From Limnanthes douglasii subsp. nivea (Eukaryota; Streptophyta; Magnoliopsida; Brassicales; Limnanthaceae): a stretch of DNA of 64,000 bases. The DNA lies in assembly GCA_036936605.1 (NCBI GenBank), contig JAUPFV010000004.1, positions 126,765,737 through 126,829,736 on the forward strand, read 5' to 3'. Shown in pieces: positions 22,384 through 33,135 of the stretch; position 1 is the first letter of the stretch, and each line of letters begins with the position of its first letter. The translations under genes were made by a program, and so were the position numbers. The notes below the pieces were generated by a model. That model did not search any database, was not told the origin of the DNA, and saw only the letters and a program-made list of their open reading frames with translations.

Positions 22384-22663
22384 TACTCTGTTTTGATAAA
22401 AACTAAAAACTAAAATTAAAAATATATATTTAAAAAAAATATTAAATTTGAATGGTAAAAATGGAATTAAAAGTCGAAGGACTATATCGGGAACGCAAAC
22501 CATTTAACTATAGTGACACGTGGCAGCATTACAGCAAAAACCACGCGCGGGGACTGAATTTATAGATTTTTGATAGACGAGGGACCCTCAACCGTGATTT
22601 TTTTGTCGAAAGACTAAATGACACAAAACGTGATAGTCGAGGGACGAAGCATCGATTTAAGCC
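22384..22663. repeat. Pack-MULE right terminal inverted repeat
   Basis: About 280 bp, inverse complement of 20854-21130 with small differences. It is followed directly by the CTTAAGTTA target duplication. Confidence 0.9.
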
Positions 22664-23039
22664 CTTAAGTTAAATAAAAACAACACTTATATCAGTCGGT
22701 ATTCCACATCTATGAAATGTAATAGAATAAAAATGGCAGCTATCTGCCACCGACTGATTTCAGGATAGCCCGTTTGCTTCTAGCAGCAGCATTAACTTTG
22801 CTTGTTCAAACTATCCCCAACGCTACCGCGCTAAGTTTAATATTCAGAAATCCATATACGATTTGGATGATAACAATAGGTGAAAGGGGTAAAAAACACT
22901 ACTGGTTCATTTTCCTTTGTCGCTCTAATAAACTCGATATTTTCGGTCATGCGGCAATAAAAAAATAAAATTAATATTACCTAGTCTCTTAACCTATATT
23001 ATAATAACCCAACAAACTCAACAACAACAATTCGATCCC

Positions 23040-24555
23040 GTTTCGACTCATTTACAAATACAGCCCATTTTAATAAAAAATTATTAATTTATCTCAACTA
23101 AATTGGAATCTCCATTATTCACCTTGCGCTATTATTAGCATTGTGTTAGTTTATATAGCGTCAGATATTGTACCATTTTGACGATGTGGGATTGGGAAAC
23201 ATTAGTGCAGCAACAGCGAAAAGCATCCACTGCTGCAATTTCGCCTACGAAGAAGGCAAGTACTACATGTTGATGTGTTTATAATTATATCGATTTTGTA
23301 ACTCATATCCCCTCCAACAATGGGATCCATGCAAATTTCAGGAAGTAATGGTTTTGGAGAAACATTCACACGTATCTCTAGAGAAATAAAAAATATACAA
23401 AAAAAATAGATACGTACATATATTCACACGCACATTTATTGATTTCAGGATCATCAAGAAGTGAACCTAGCTAGTACTACATTTCAAGGCCAATCTCTTT
23501 TATGATTATCTCTACTCTTACATATTTTTGTTGGCGTGTCATGCTGCATGGAAGTCCTAAAAAGACAGCAAAGACTAGTGTCTCTTCTACTGTAAGTTGG
23601 GGCAACAAGAAATCGTCTTGGGTCACAAAACCTATCCTCCAGCGAAACCAATATTATAAATTATAATACACCTAAAGCAATGACAATCAACATGACTGGA
23701 ACAATACTGCCTCCTTTTGACAGCAGGGTTATAAGGAATACCATTATAAGTATTTTCCTTTGACATTATCAGATAATCTTCTTGCAATGATCTTCAACAA
23801 GGTTGTTTTGTCGTTCCCTGAATAACCCATCAAAGCAAAGATTTCACCAGGTCCAATACTTCCTATTATACACTTGAGTATATGCTTATAAATGTATTGC
23901 ACCTTTGAACCGACCTTTGACACTACCGCTTTCACCGGGTTCGCATTTATTAATTTCAACATAATATATAATAACATCCGGATAAAGGATAACTTTTAAT
24001 AAAACGTGGTTCAGTTACGTACATTGAGAAAAATGGGAAGAGGACGATCTTTATTGGTGGACGAAGAATAATCATCAATATAAATCTCGGAGTATCGGTT
24101 GTTAGTAAGGTAAGCTTGCGACATGAACTCGATGTTATGACCAAAACAATACTGCCTCAAATTTACATGGATCCCATTGTTGGAGGGGACATGCCATTTG
24201 TTTCCTCATGAATACCTATTTCCATGTTCATGATAAACGAATTAGTAATACAACATGTTTCCACGGTTCAAGCAAGTAATCAATCACAAAATCAAATAGT
24301 GATATAATTATAAACACATCAACCTGTAGTACAATGCCTTCTTCTTAGGAGAAATTGCAGCAGTGAAAGCTTTCCTTTGCTCATTCACTAACTTTTCCCA
24401 ATCCCACATCGTCAAAATTGTAAAATATTTGACGCTATATAAAGTAAGAAAATGTTAATAGTAATGCAAGGTAAATAATGGATATTCTAATTTAGCAAAG
24501 ATAATTTAATAATTTTTTACTAAAATGGGCTGAATTTGTAGATGGGCCAAACCGG
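23040..24555. mobile_element. long inverted-repeat element enclosing ABCG exons
   Basis: About 23040-23296 on the plus strand matches 24285-24555 on the minus strand, over roughly 255 bp with many substitutions. A second inverted block matches 23309-23347 with 24152-24190 (both include CCCCTCCAACAATGGGATCC). Weaker similarity may extend the arms out to about 22885 and 24720. Between the arms lie ABCG transporter exons. It resembles a transposon that captured a gene, or an inverted duplication. No target duplication or defining terminus was found, so the class is open. Confidence 0.65.
23500..23977 (-). pseudogene. ABCG half-transporter fragment (nucleotide-binding domain)
   Basis: ABCG transporters export lipids, hormones and other small molecules across the plasma membrane. 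The minus strand encodes NPVKAVVSKVGSKVQ, YKHILKCIIGSIGPGEIFAL and a degraded Walker A (MGYSGNDKTTLL, where the family has GPSGSGKTTLL). TYNGIPYNPAVKRR follows after a 1-base deletion. After about 70 unrelated bases comes RIGFVTQDDFLLPQLTVEET (Q-loop region), then LVFAVFLGLP and RQQKYVRV. Signature motif, Walker B and membrane domain are absent. A possible upstream piece (LPIFL) lies near 24050. The Walker A changes, the deletion and the missing parts make it non-functional. Confidence 0.87.
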
Positions 24556-24611
24556 TTTTATGGCAGAAGATATGATTTATTCTGCTTTTTGAAACACAAG
24601 AGACCGGTTTA

Positions 24612-24833
24612 TTACAGCGATTAAAAGACTAATTTGTTACAAGAGGAAAACAAGAGGGACCAGTAATAATTTTATATTTTTATATTAATCTTTTCTCGAC
24701 TATATTATGAAAGGGTTCTAGTTTACAACGATTAAAAGACTAATTTGTTACAAGTGGAAAACAAGAGGGACCAGTAACAATTTTATATTTTTATATTAAT
24801 CTTTTCTCGACTATATTATGAAAGGGTTCTAGT
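24612..24833. repeat. 111-bp tandem duplication
   Basis: The block starting TTACAGCGATTAAAAGAC at 24612 is repeated from 24723 with only about three differences over 111 bp, so the duplication is recent. It lies at the right flank of the inverted-repeat element, 58 bp from the LINE target duplication. Confidence 0.93.
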
Positions 24834-24977
24834 GATCGGATAAAAACATGAAATATAGTCTATTATAATCGATAAAAATCTATCGTGAGTAAGTTACTAA
24901 CCTATATATGACAGTACGATGGCCCAAGAAAAGCTCCAAGAACTAGCCTTGGGCTTCTTGATTTCAAGGCCTTATCG

Positions 24978-26536
24978 GTGCGCCTCCCCCTAACCCTAAT
25001 TTACTTCTTTCTTCTCCCTCTATCAATGCAGTCACCACACTCGTCTCTTCCTCTCGAAGAGCTCCAAAACCCGAAATCAAATCTTAACCTACAAAACCAA
25101 ACGCACTTTCCAAATCTTACTCGAGAAAGGATTAAGTCGACTAACGTTTTGCAACTCCCTGTTGCTCAAAACAAGTTCCACGAAAACCCTATTTTCGAAG
25201 GGGAAATTCCAAATCAGAATCAATCCGGGAATGATTCAAAGGGATAGAAGCTAGCTTCAAGACCGACGTTCGCTGAGGTATTGAAAAAGAACACATGAGG
25301 GATCTGCCCAGAAGGAAATGCAAGAAAAGATCGATCCTTTGTGCATGCTAATGTCTCAACAGAAGTGGAAGATGAATACACTTTCGTCAAATTTGACGAA
25401 CCAGATAAGATCAAACTTTCTTCCCTTTCTAAATTCACGTTAATTGCAAAGTTTTCTTTTGGATCCCCTTCTGTGTCTGATTTTAGGGTTTATTTAGAAT
25501 CTTTCAAATTCATAGGTAATTTCAGTGTGTTTAAATGGGACTATAGGCATATATTTGTTGAATTCGGTGATTTAGATGATGTTAAAACTTTTTGGAAACG
25601 AATTGTTAGAACTATGGGTCTATTTTCCTGTAGAATTCTTAGGTGGTCAACAGACTTCAACCCCAAACGGGAGTCTCCTTTGACTCTTGTTTGGATTTCT
25701 TTCCCCAGAATTCCTGAACATATGTATAACTCTGATACCATAGAACATATTGCCAAGGCAATTGGGTTGCCTTTGAAAACATGGATACCATACAAAAATA
25801 GGGCTAGTTATAATTTTTTGTAAGGCTTGGACTGTTGTTGATACTTCAAGTCTTCTTCCCCCAAAGACTTTGGATAAGCTTTGGGGATCGAGACGGTTAC
25901 TGGCAAGATGTCATTTACAATGACAAACCTGCTTACTGTAATAAATGTAGACATCTAGGACACAGTGAACCCAGTTGCAAAGTTGAGGAATTAAGTCATA
26001 AAAAACAATTGAATTTGCAAGTAAATACTATAAAACATAAGGAGAAATGGATTCCTAAACTTAAATCTGTGATAGTTCCAAATGAAAATGATACTTGTGA
26101 GCATATTAATGATAATCAGAAACTAATTAATAAAGATGTTGGTACTTCTCTATCTATGAAAACAGATGAAAATTGCTTAGTTTTTAATCAAAATTTAAAC
26201 CCACCTGTTTTAAATGATAGTGATGTTATTAAGGCCTTACAGTCTATAAACCTTAGTAATACTTTTGATATACTGAATGAGGACAATATTTCTGATAAGG
26301 AATTGTGTGATATTTCTAGTAATATACTAAATTTAAGTCTCCCAAACTCTCCAATGAATAGACATATAGAGATGCCTGATAAGATAAGTAATAAGAAACA
26401 TTCCAAAGTTAAAGTTAAAGGACTGAAGAATAACTTAATCAACAAACCTCTATCTTTCAAAGGATCTGTAAGATCCTCAAAAATGCTTAAAAATGACAGT
26501 ACCTTTTTTGAATTGGAATGCGAGAGGAGTTGGTAA
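24978..26536 (+). pseudogene. LINE ORF1 (RNA-binding protein, broken)
   Basis: ORF1p coats the LINE RNA. After an N-terminal Ser/Asn-rich part, the region 25260-25820 matches the plant DUF4283-type domain, with PTFAEVLKK, YTFVKFDEPDKIKL, LVWISFPRIPEHMY and AKAIGLPLKTW. A CCHC knuckle follows (YCNKCRHLGHSEPSCK, about 25935-25985) and then a Lys/Asn-rich tail. Two in-frame stops (TAG 25245, TGA about 25296) and a frameshift near 25823 break it. The tail overlaps ORF2 by 44 bases in another frame, as is common in plant L1 elements. The first Met is uncertain; an ATG at 24919 is also possible. Confidence 0.85.
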
Positions 26537-29500
26537 TATTAACACAATTAGAAGAATTAAAAATTTAACTAAAACATTTTCAATTGATCTTATAGTTATT
26601 CAAGAGCCTATGTTGTCTAATGAAAAAATAGATAAAACTTCTAAAAAATTAGGCTTTGATCAATACTTTGGTAATAAAAACAATAAAATCTGGATATTTT
26701 GGAAAAAATCTTATAAAATTAACATTATCTTAGATTCTGACCAATTAGTCCATACTATGGTAAACCATTCTGACTCTGTGGAGGAGTTTCTGGTTATCAT
26801 TGTATATGAAAAATGTAATAGGCTTCTAAGATTGACCCTGTGGAACCAATTGAGAGATATATCAAATAATATTTCTAATGAACCTTGGCTAGTAGTTGGA
26901 GACTTTAACACTATCTCAAATCATAGTGAACAAATAAACTGTGTTACACTGTGTATGAACTCAATGAAGGACTTTAACAATATGATTCTTGACTGTAGTC
27001 TTGAGGATCCAGGATTCTCAGGTACTAATTTTACATGGACTAATAGCCATAAATGGAAAATATTAGACCGAGCTTTGCATAATGATAAATGGAGAGAAAA
27101 ATTCAATGTTACAAGGGTGAGGCATCTGACCAGAACAGGGTCAGATCACTCACCCTTATTAATTTCAGTCTCATCAGTGTTAAATGATCATAAACCTCCT
27201 TTTAGGTTTCAAAACATGTGGTTAAGTCACCCTGATTTCTTATTAACATTTGAAAATAATTGGTTGAATCCTTTAGAACTACCTCCTCACTTAAATTTCA
27301 TTCATTTATTCTAGTTTAAGCTCAAAAGACTTAAGACTCATTTAAAAAAATGGAATAAATATATCTTTGGTAACCTTTTTGATTGCATTGAAAAAACTGA
27401 AGAGGAAATTAGTATATTGGAAAGTTTGTTAGAGGCTTCTTACTCTATAGAAAACAATAGGAAACTCTCTGAACTAAAGTCTAAACATCTGGTCTTATTA
27501 GCTATGGAAGAAACTTTCTGGTTACAAAAGAGTGCTTCTAAATGGTTAAAAGATGGGGATAAAAACATTAAGACTTTTCATAATTATGTTAAGAAGAAGA
27601 GGTCTAGAAATAGGATAGATGGAATTTTTGTTAACAATGAAAGATTAGAGGATCAAAAGCTTATAGGTGAGTCAGTTGTTACCTATTTTTCAGAACTACT
27701 TAATACAAAAGATGTACCAGATGAACCTATACCAGATCTTCCACTGGATATTATTCCAAAACTAGTTAGTGATCTTGATAATCTATCCCTATTAGCTAAG
27801 CCTACTTTAGATAAGGTGCATAGTATTATTAAAGGTTTAAACAGTTCTAGTGTCTCTGGAGTTGATGGTTTCAACTCCAGATTCTATAGTGAATGTTGGT
27901 TTATAATTAAGGAGGATCTTGTAAAAGCTATATCTGATTATTTTAATAAAGTTAGCTTCCCTCAAGGAATGTTTGCCACTTCTATTTGCTTAATACCAAA
28001 GAAATTAAATGCAAAATCTTGGTCTAAGTTTAGACCAATTAGTCTATGCTCTGTATTCAACAGAATTATATTCAAACTTATTAATAATAAACTAAGTAGT
28101 TCATTGCCTAAACTAATCTCTAGAGAACAAGGGGCATATGTGCCTAATAGAACTATACAAGAGAACATACTGATTACACAAGAGTTGGTCAATGATTTAA
28201 ACAAGGGTAGTAATATTATTATTAACTTGGATATGAAGAAAGCCTTTAATAAACTTAATTTTAAGTTCATATATCAAGTCTTGAGATCTTTTGGTTTTAG
28301 TATTCAGGTTATTAGTTTAATTAAAAAGAGTATAGAGCATATTCAGTACTCAGTGATTATTAATGGTTTATCATGTGGTTATTTTAAATCTTCTAATGGT
28401 ATTAGGCAGGGGGATCCTTTATCCCCATCTCTGTTTATATTAGCTGAAGAATTCCTTATTAGAGGAGTGAATAAAAGTATTGCTTTAGATCCCTCTCAGA
28501 TTTTTAAAACTAGGAGTTCTATTACTATAAACTGTCTGGCCTTTGCTGATGATGTACTCTTATTTATAAATGGCTCTGTTAGAAATCTTAAAAAGATATG
28601 AAGGTTTTTATTAACTTATCAAATATTATCAGGTCAACAAATAAACTTACAGAAAACGTCTTTTGTGGTGCCATCAATAATGCCTAGACCTAGAATAAGA
28701 ATTCTAGAACTCCTACTTGGTTTCAATCATAATATTTTACCTTTTAAACACTTAGGAATACCAATCTTCCTAAAGAATAAGAATTCATATTATGATGAAA
28801 TTATAAATAAGATTAGAATGAGTATAGACCATTGGAACTCTAAAGCTTTATCTTTTGGAGGTAGACTGATTTTAATCAAATCTGTTCAATTAGCTTACCC
28901 TTTATATTATATGCGGTGTATTGTAATACCTAAATCTATTATTAATAGGATCAATAAGCTTCTTAATAAATTCTTATGGGGTTATTCAGAAAACAATAAA
29001 ACAATAATATGGAAAGATTGGCTTAGTTTATGTAAACCCTTTAGTGAAAATGGTTTAAACCTTAGAGATCTCTCAACAATTCAAGAAGCTCTATCATACA
29101 AATTGTGGTATAACCTTAGGTCTAATAATACTTTATGGGCTAACTTGCTATATAACAAGTATTGTTCTAATCTTCATCCTTTACAAGTCTTAGCTAAGCA
29201 ATCTGATTCACATAGTTGGAAAAGGATGTTAAAAGTCAGGATCAAAGCTGAAGAACATATATATTGGGAAATAGGAAAAGGGAATGTAGACTTCTATTTA
29301 GATAGATGGTTTGATAGGAATCCAATCTTTCAATTGAACTATAATGAATCTAACACCTGGTACTCCTATACTAAGGTTAATGAATACTGGCTTAATCACT
29401 CTTGGGACCTGGCAAAACTTAAGGAGGATATTAATAATGATTTAGTTGTTAACAAAATAGTCCATACTAGAATTAATCAATATAATGATGATTTGATCAT

Positions 29501-30478
29501 CTGGAGACTCTCTTCAGATGGTAATTTCAATCTTAAACATACTGTTGATAGCTTAAGAGTTAAACATTTTTTTTAAAAGTAAAATTTGGAATAATATAAC
29601 ACCCACAAAATGTTCTATAACACTTTGGAGAGTTTTAAACAATCTTACTTATGTTGATACCAATATCCAAAATAGAGGTATAATTTTAGTCTCTAAATGT
29701 CAATTCTGTGCTGATTATGAATCCCTTAATCATTTATTTGTTAGCTGTCCATTGATATGGAAGGTCTGGTTATATTTTTCTAATACTTTCAAAATTTTAG
29801 TTGGTAGTCATATGTCAATTAATCATATAGTAAATAGATGGTTCCCTTCTTATCAATCTAGAATACATATTAGAACCATTATTCCTTTTTTGATAGTGTG
29901 GTCCATTTGGATGGCTAGAAATAAGATGAAACATGAGGGTAGACTTTGTTCAGATATTACGATAATAAAACAAGTTAAATCTCTGTTGTTTTGTCTAGAC
30001 AGATCATCTTTATTAAAAAGAAAGCATTGGAGACATGATTTGTACATAGCTAAAGAATTAGATTGTCACAATCACAATTCAGATAGTAAAACCAGTTTAT
30101 ATATCAAATGGCATCCCCCTGCTACCAATAGACTCAAGCTTAACTGTGATGGTTCTTCATTGCATAATGGTGAATCTAGCAGTGGTTTTATTCTAAGGAA
30201 CCATAGTGGTGAGTTAGTTGAGGGTCGAGGTCTCTTAATAGGTAAGAGTTCTCCTGTTGTTGCTGAAACATTAGCTTTATTATATGGATTTCAATACTGA
30301 AACTGATTCCCTTCAATTATTTAATATGATAGCTTATAATAAGTTCCCATGGTTTCTATCAAAAGTATTATCATGTTGCAGAAAATTGTTTTCGTCAAAG
30401 ATGACATTAAAACATGTTTTTTTAGAAGAAAATGTATCTTCGGATTGGATAGTTAAATATGCTTTGAAAAAGAAGTAG
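26493..30478 (+). pseudogene. LINE ORF2 (endonuclease, RT, RNase H; broken)
   Basis: ORF2p nicks the target and reverse-transcribes the RNA. Domains in order are as follows. The APE-type endonuclease has LNWNARGVGN, VIQEP, VVGDFNTI and TGSDHSPLL (26500-27180). The reverse transcriptase has FRPISLCSVFNRI, INLDMKKAF, GIRQGDPLSPSLF and CLAFADDVLLF with FADD at 28542-28553. The zf-RVT finger CQFCADYESLNHLFVSC lies at about 29700-29750. RNase H has LKLNCDGSS, VVAETLAL and ETDSLQL (30130-30320). Lesions are a TAG at 27312-27314, a TGA in a Trp codon at 28599-28601, a frameshift at a T8 run near 29570 and another near 30290. Repairing only four sites would give one frame, so decay is slight. Confidence 0.93.
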
Positions 30479-30965
30479 GACTGTGTTTTCAATGGTTTGA
30501 ACTTTCCTAGCCCTCTCAATGCTATTCTTTTGTTAGAAAGCTTCAATTTGGGCTACTTTAGATTCTCAAACTAATATACTAACCTCTTATGGCAGGTTTC
30601 TACCTGACCATTGTTTTGTTTTCTCTTTGCAGGTATATAACAAGGAGGTTCGGGCAATAAGATGCACCTTTATCAGAAACTAGAAGAAGTAGTAGATTGG
30701 AGATCAGGAAGATGGAGCATATATCAAGACAATGAACCAATAACAACATATACTTAAAGAGCTAACAAGGATGTAAACTTAGAAATCAATAGAAGGATCA
30801 AGATTCAACTGAAATGTCACCTTAATATTTCGATTGTTTTTTAGATTCTTGATACTGCTCTAAGTTGTAATACTGTTAGCTTAGAGATTCCAACACTGAT
30901 TGTATTATTCTTTTCAACATCAATAAAGATTTTGTTTGCTTAAAAAAAGTTACTAACCTATATAT

Positions 30966-31189
30966 TGAACTCAACAAAATTTACCAAATACGAAACACAA
31001 GCGAGTGTGGTCTACTAAAATTAAAATAAATTTGGCATGATTTTTATTATCAAATTTTAAAAAATATTATTGATGTAAATTTTATGGTGTCGTTTAATTT
31101 TGACGGAAATCAGTTCATAAATAAATTTAATATATATTTTAAAAAAATAATTAAAAATGAAATGGTAAAAAAAGAGTAAATCATCGTTA
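30966..31189. other. AT-rich spacer between LINE and SINE
   Basis: No feature recognised. Confidence 0.5.
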
Positions 31190-31423
31190 TTTTTTTTCTA
31201 ACGAGGGAACCCGTAGCCGCTACTTTACGAGTGCGCACAGGGTAAACCCTCAGTCTGATGCAAGGGTAAACACTCAGTCTGACGCAATAGTCTGCAAACC
31301 AACGTTAGAAGGTAAACCACACAAGGTGACAGGCTCAGCCAAGAAAGCGTATGTAGATGGACTCGAACTCATGACATTTGGTCACAAGCATGCCTTACTC
31401 AACCAACTCGGCTACCCCTTTGG
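31190..31423 (-). mobile_element. tRNA-derived SINE
   Basis: Read on the minus strand it starts CCAAAGGGGTAGCCGAG. It carries an RNA polymerase III A box (TAGCCGAGTTGG, 31414-31403) and a B box (AGTTCGAGTCC, 31369-31359), spaced as in tRNA genes. The body ends GGGTTCCCTCGTTAG followed by an A-rich tail. That end resembles plant Au-type SINEs. An internal 24-25-bp direct repeat built on CAGTCTGA lies at 31241-31292. No clear target duplication was found in the AT-rich flanks. Confidence 0.85.
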
Positions 31424-31469
31424 AGAAAAAAAAAAGGTTTTTAAAAAGGGGATGCAACACAAAGATTTT

Positions 31470-31652
31470 TTTTAAGGATTTTTACATATATGTCGTGTTA
31501 ATAGAAATATCTTTTAGATATATGGAGCCTAGTGGAGCATATTTTCCTAACCACTAAAATATGTTAGTTAATTATACATTTGATTTAGTCTAAACATATT
31601 TTTCATGTCTGGATAATATTTATAAAAATTTAGGATTAGACTAATTACGCCA
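31470..31652 (-). repeat. gypsy-A 3' LTR-like repeat
   Basis: About three-quarters identical by eye to 38060-38246, in the same orientation. On the minus strand it starts TGGCGTAATTAGTC. Confidence 0.6.
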
Positions 31653-32182
31653 TTATTTGTAGCCCCTTACTCATAATGAAAGAAAATGAAGGATGCTTTC
31701 CATTTGTTGGAACCTTTTTTCATCTTTGTCGAGCCAAATGTTGCTTATTACTCACTTCCTTAAGCGATTCTTTATTTCAACTTTTTAATTTTCTTCGGCT
31801 CTATTTTTATTTTGAAGGAACTTATTCTTATATATTTGTTTTAAAGTTTTTCATAGCCTCCATAGTCCTTCTCAAAAAACGAAGTTAAAGGTTTGACAAT
31901 GAAAGTATATACATTTGACCGAAGTAAATTATTGTTTTTTGGTGAATTGTAATTTTGATTAAAATGCACATGTATATAAGAGGATGTGTATTCCTAAGAA
32001 ATTATTTTATTTCCAAGTAACTATATGTTTGGATTTTGTATAATCTGATTAACTCCTTTGTCCTTCTTGAAAGCTTATGCTAAAAGTATATTTATTCTTT
32101 ATTTATTTTCCCAAAATAACTTTACTTGTTTTAGCTAATGATGGTTATGAATAATGCATATAGCAAACAATATGTGTTTTAT

Positions 32183-32559
32183 GGCTTAAATCAAGAAATA
32201 GTCCCTCGACTCTCACGTTTTCTTTCATTTAGTCCCTCGACTTAAAAATCACCAGTGAGGGTCCTTCGACTATGCTATTTTCTTTCATTTAGTCTTTCGA
32301 CTTTAAAATCACCGGTGAGGGTCCCTGGACTTTGCAAAAATCTATAAATTTAGTCCCTGATTTTGGGTTTTTTTCTTAGATTCAGGGACTAAATTTATAG
32401 ATTTTTCAAAGTCCAGGGACCCTCACCGGTGATTTTAAAGTCGAAGGACTAAATGAAAGAAAATGGGATAGTCGAGGGACCCTCACCAGTGATTTTTTAG
32501 TCGATGGACTAAATGACAGAAAACGTGATAGTTGAGGGACTAGACATCGATTTAAGCCT
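32183..32559. mobile_element. 377-bp MULE-type MITE, near-perfect hairpin
   Basis: It starts GGCTTAAATC and ends GATTTAAGCC, and repeats CCCTCGACT and TTTCATTTAGTC blocks as in the Pack-MULE arms. The two halves are inverse complements around 32370. The flanks TGTGTTTTA and TATGTTTTA form a 9-bp target duplication with one mismatch if one extra T is allowed at the left end. Non-coding. It is a foldback relative of the 20854-22663 Pack-MULE. Confidence 0.85.
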
Positions 32560-32977
32560 ATGTTTTAGTTTCAAATAATTATATACTTCGAATCATGGTG
32601 TTACCTTTACTTTTGACACTTGTCTATGCAAGTGGTTTTTCTGAATTTACACATGGATATGATGTGATTACAATGACGCGCACGTTATATTTTGGTCTTC
32701 TACTATCATATTTTTATTAGCCGTATTTTATTTGAAAAACTTAGGATTGTCAATTTTGAAAAGTATAAATCTCTTCAGTTATTTTGTGCCCACGAAGATA
32801 TCATGACAACACGTTCCAGATTAGTATTGAATGTCCACGCGCTTAACCGTGATGTTAATCTTGATTATATCTTCTGTAATGTTCCCAAAGCATAGTGGTT
32901 AGAGACTATAATTTGGACTGATGAACCTCATAGTTCTATTTATTTTTTGTTAAAGTGGACTAATAAGGGCAAACAAA

Positions 32978-33135
32978 TTTATGTCGCGACTGAAAGATTC
33001 GAGGGTAGTGATGATGAGAATGAAGTTAAATTTATGTCGCGATTGAAATAGTCGAGGGTAGTAATAATGAGAATGAAGTTAAATTTATGTCGCGATTGAA
33101 AGAGTCGAGGGTAGTAATGATGAGAATGAAGTTGA
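32978..33135. repeat. 53-bp tandem repeat, three copies
   Basis: The motif GAGGGTAGTRATRATGAGAA recurs at 33001, 33054 and 33107, with TTTATGTCGCG between copies. The period of 53 is not a multiple of three, so it was not maintained as a coding repeat. Confidence 0.92.

Larger units (their letters stand above)
20854..22663. mobile_element. Pack-MULE (Mutator-like element carrying a Rab exon)
   Basis: The element is 1810 bp and is flanked by perfect 9-bp target duplications, CTTAAGTTA at 20845-20853 and 22664-22672, the Mutator hallmark. It starts GGCTTAAATCGATGC and ends with the exact reverse complement. The terminal inverted repeats are about 280 bp, typical for MULEs. There is no transposase. 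The interior holds the first exon and flanks of a Rab GTPase gene, so it fits the definition of a Pack-MULE. The 377-bp MITE at 32183-32559 shares the same terminus. Confidence 0.95.
24910..30946 (+). mobile_element. full-length L1-type LINE with 19-bp target duplication
   Basis: The body is about 6.04 kb and has ORF1, ORF2 and a 3' end with a short A-tail (TAAAAAA). The 19-bp sequence AAGTTACTAACCTATATAT is present perfectly at 24891-24909 and 30947-30965. Such variable-length, perfect duplications come from target-primed reverse transcription. The element is not 5'-truncated. A handful of nonsense codons and frameshifts make it inactive, but the perfect duplication suggests moderate age. 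Confidence 0.95.

Noticed and set aside
31359..31414. Functional tRNA gene on the minus strand
   Set aside because: A and B boxes are present, but a tRNA cloverleaf and acceptor stem do not form and the sequence continues into a SINE body with an A-rich tail.
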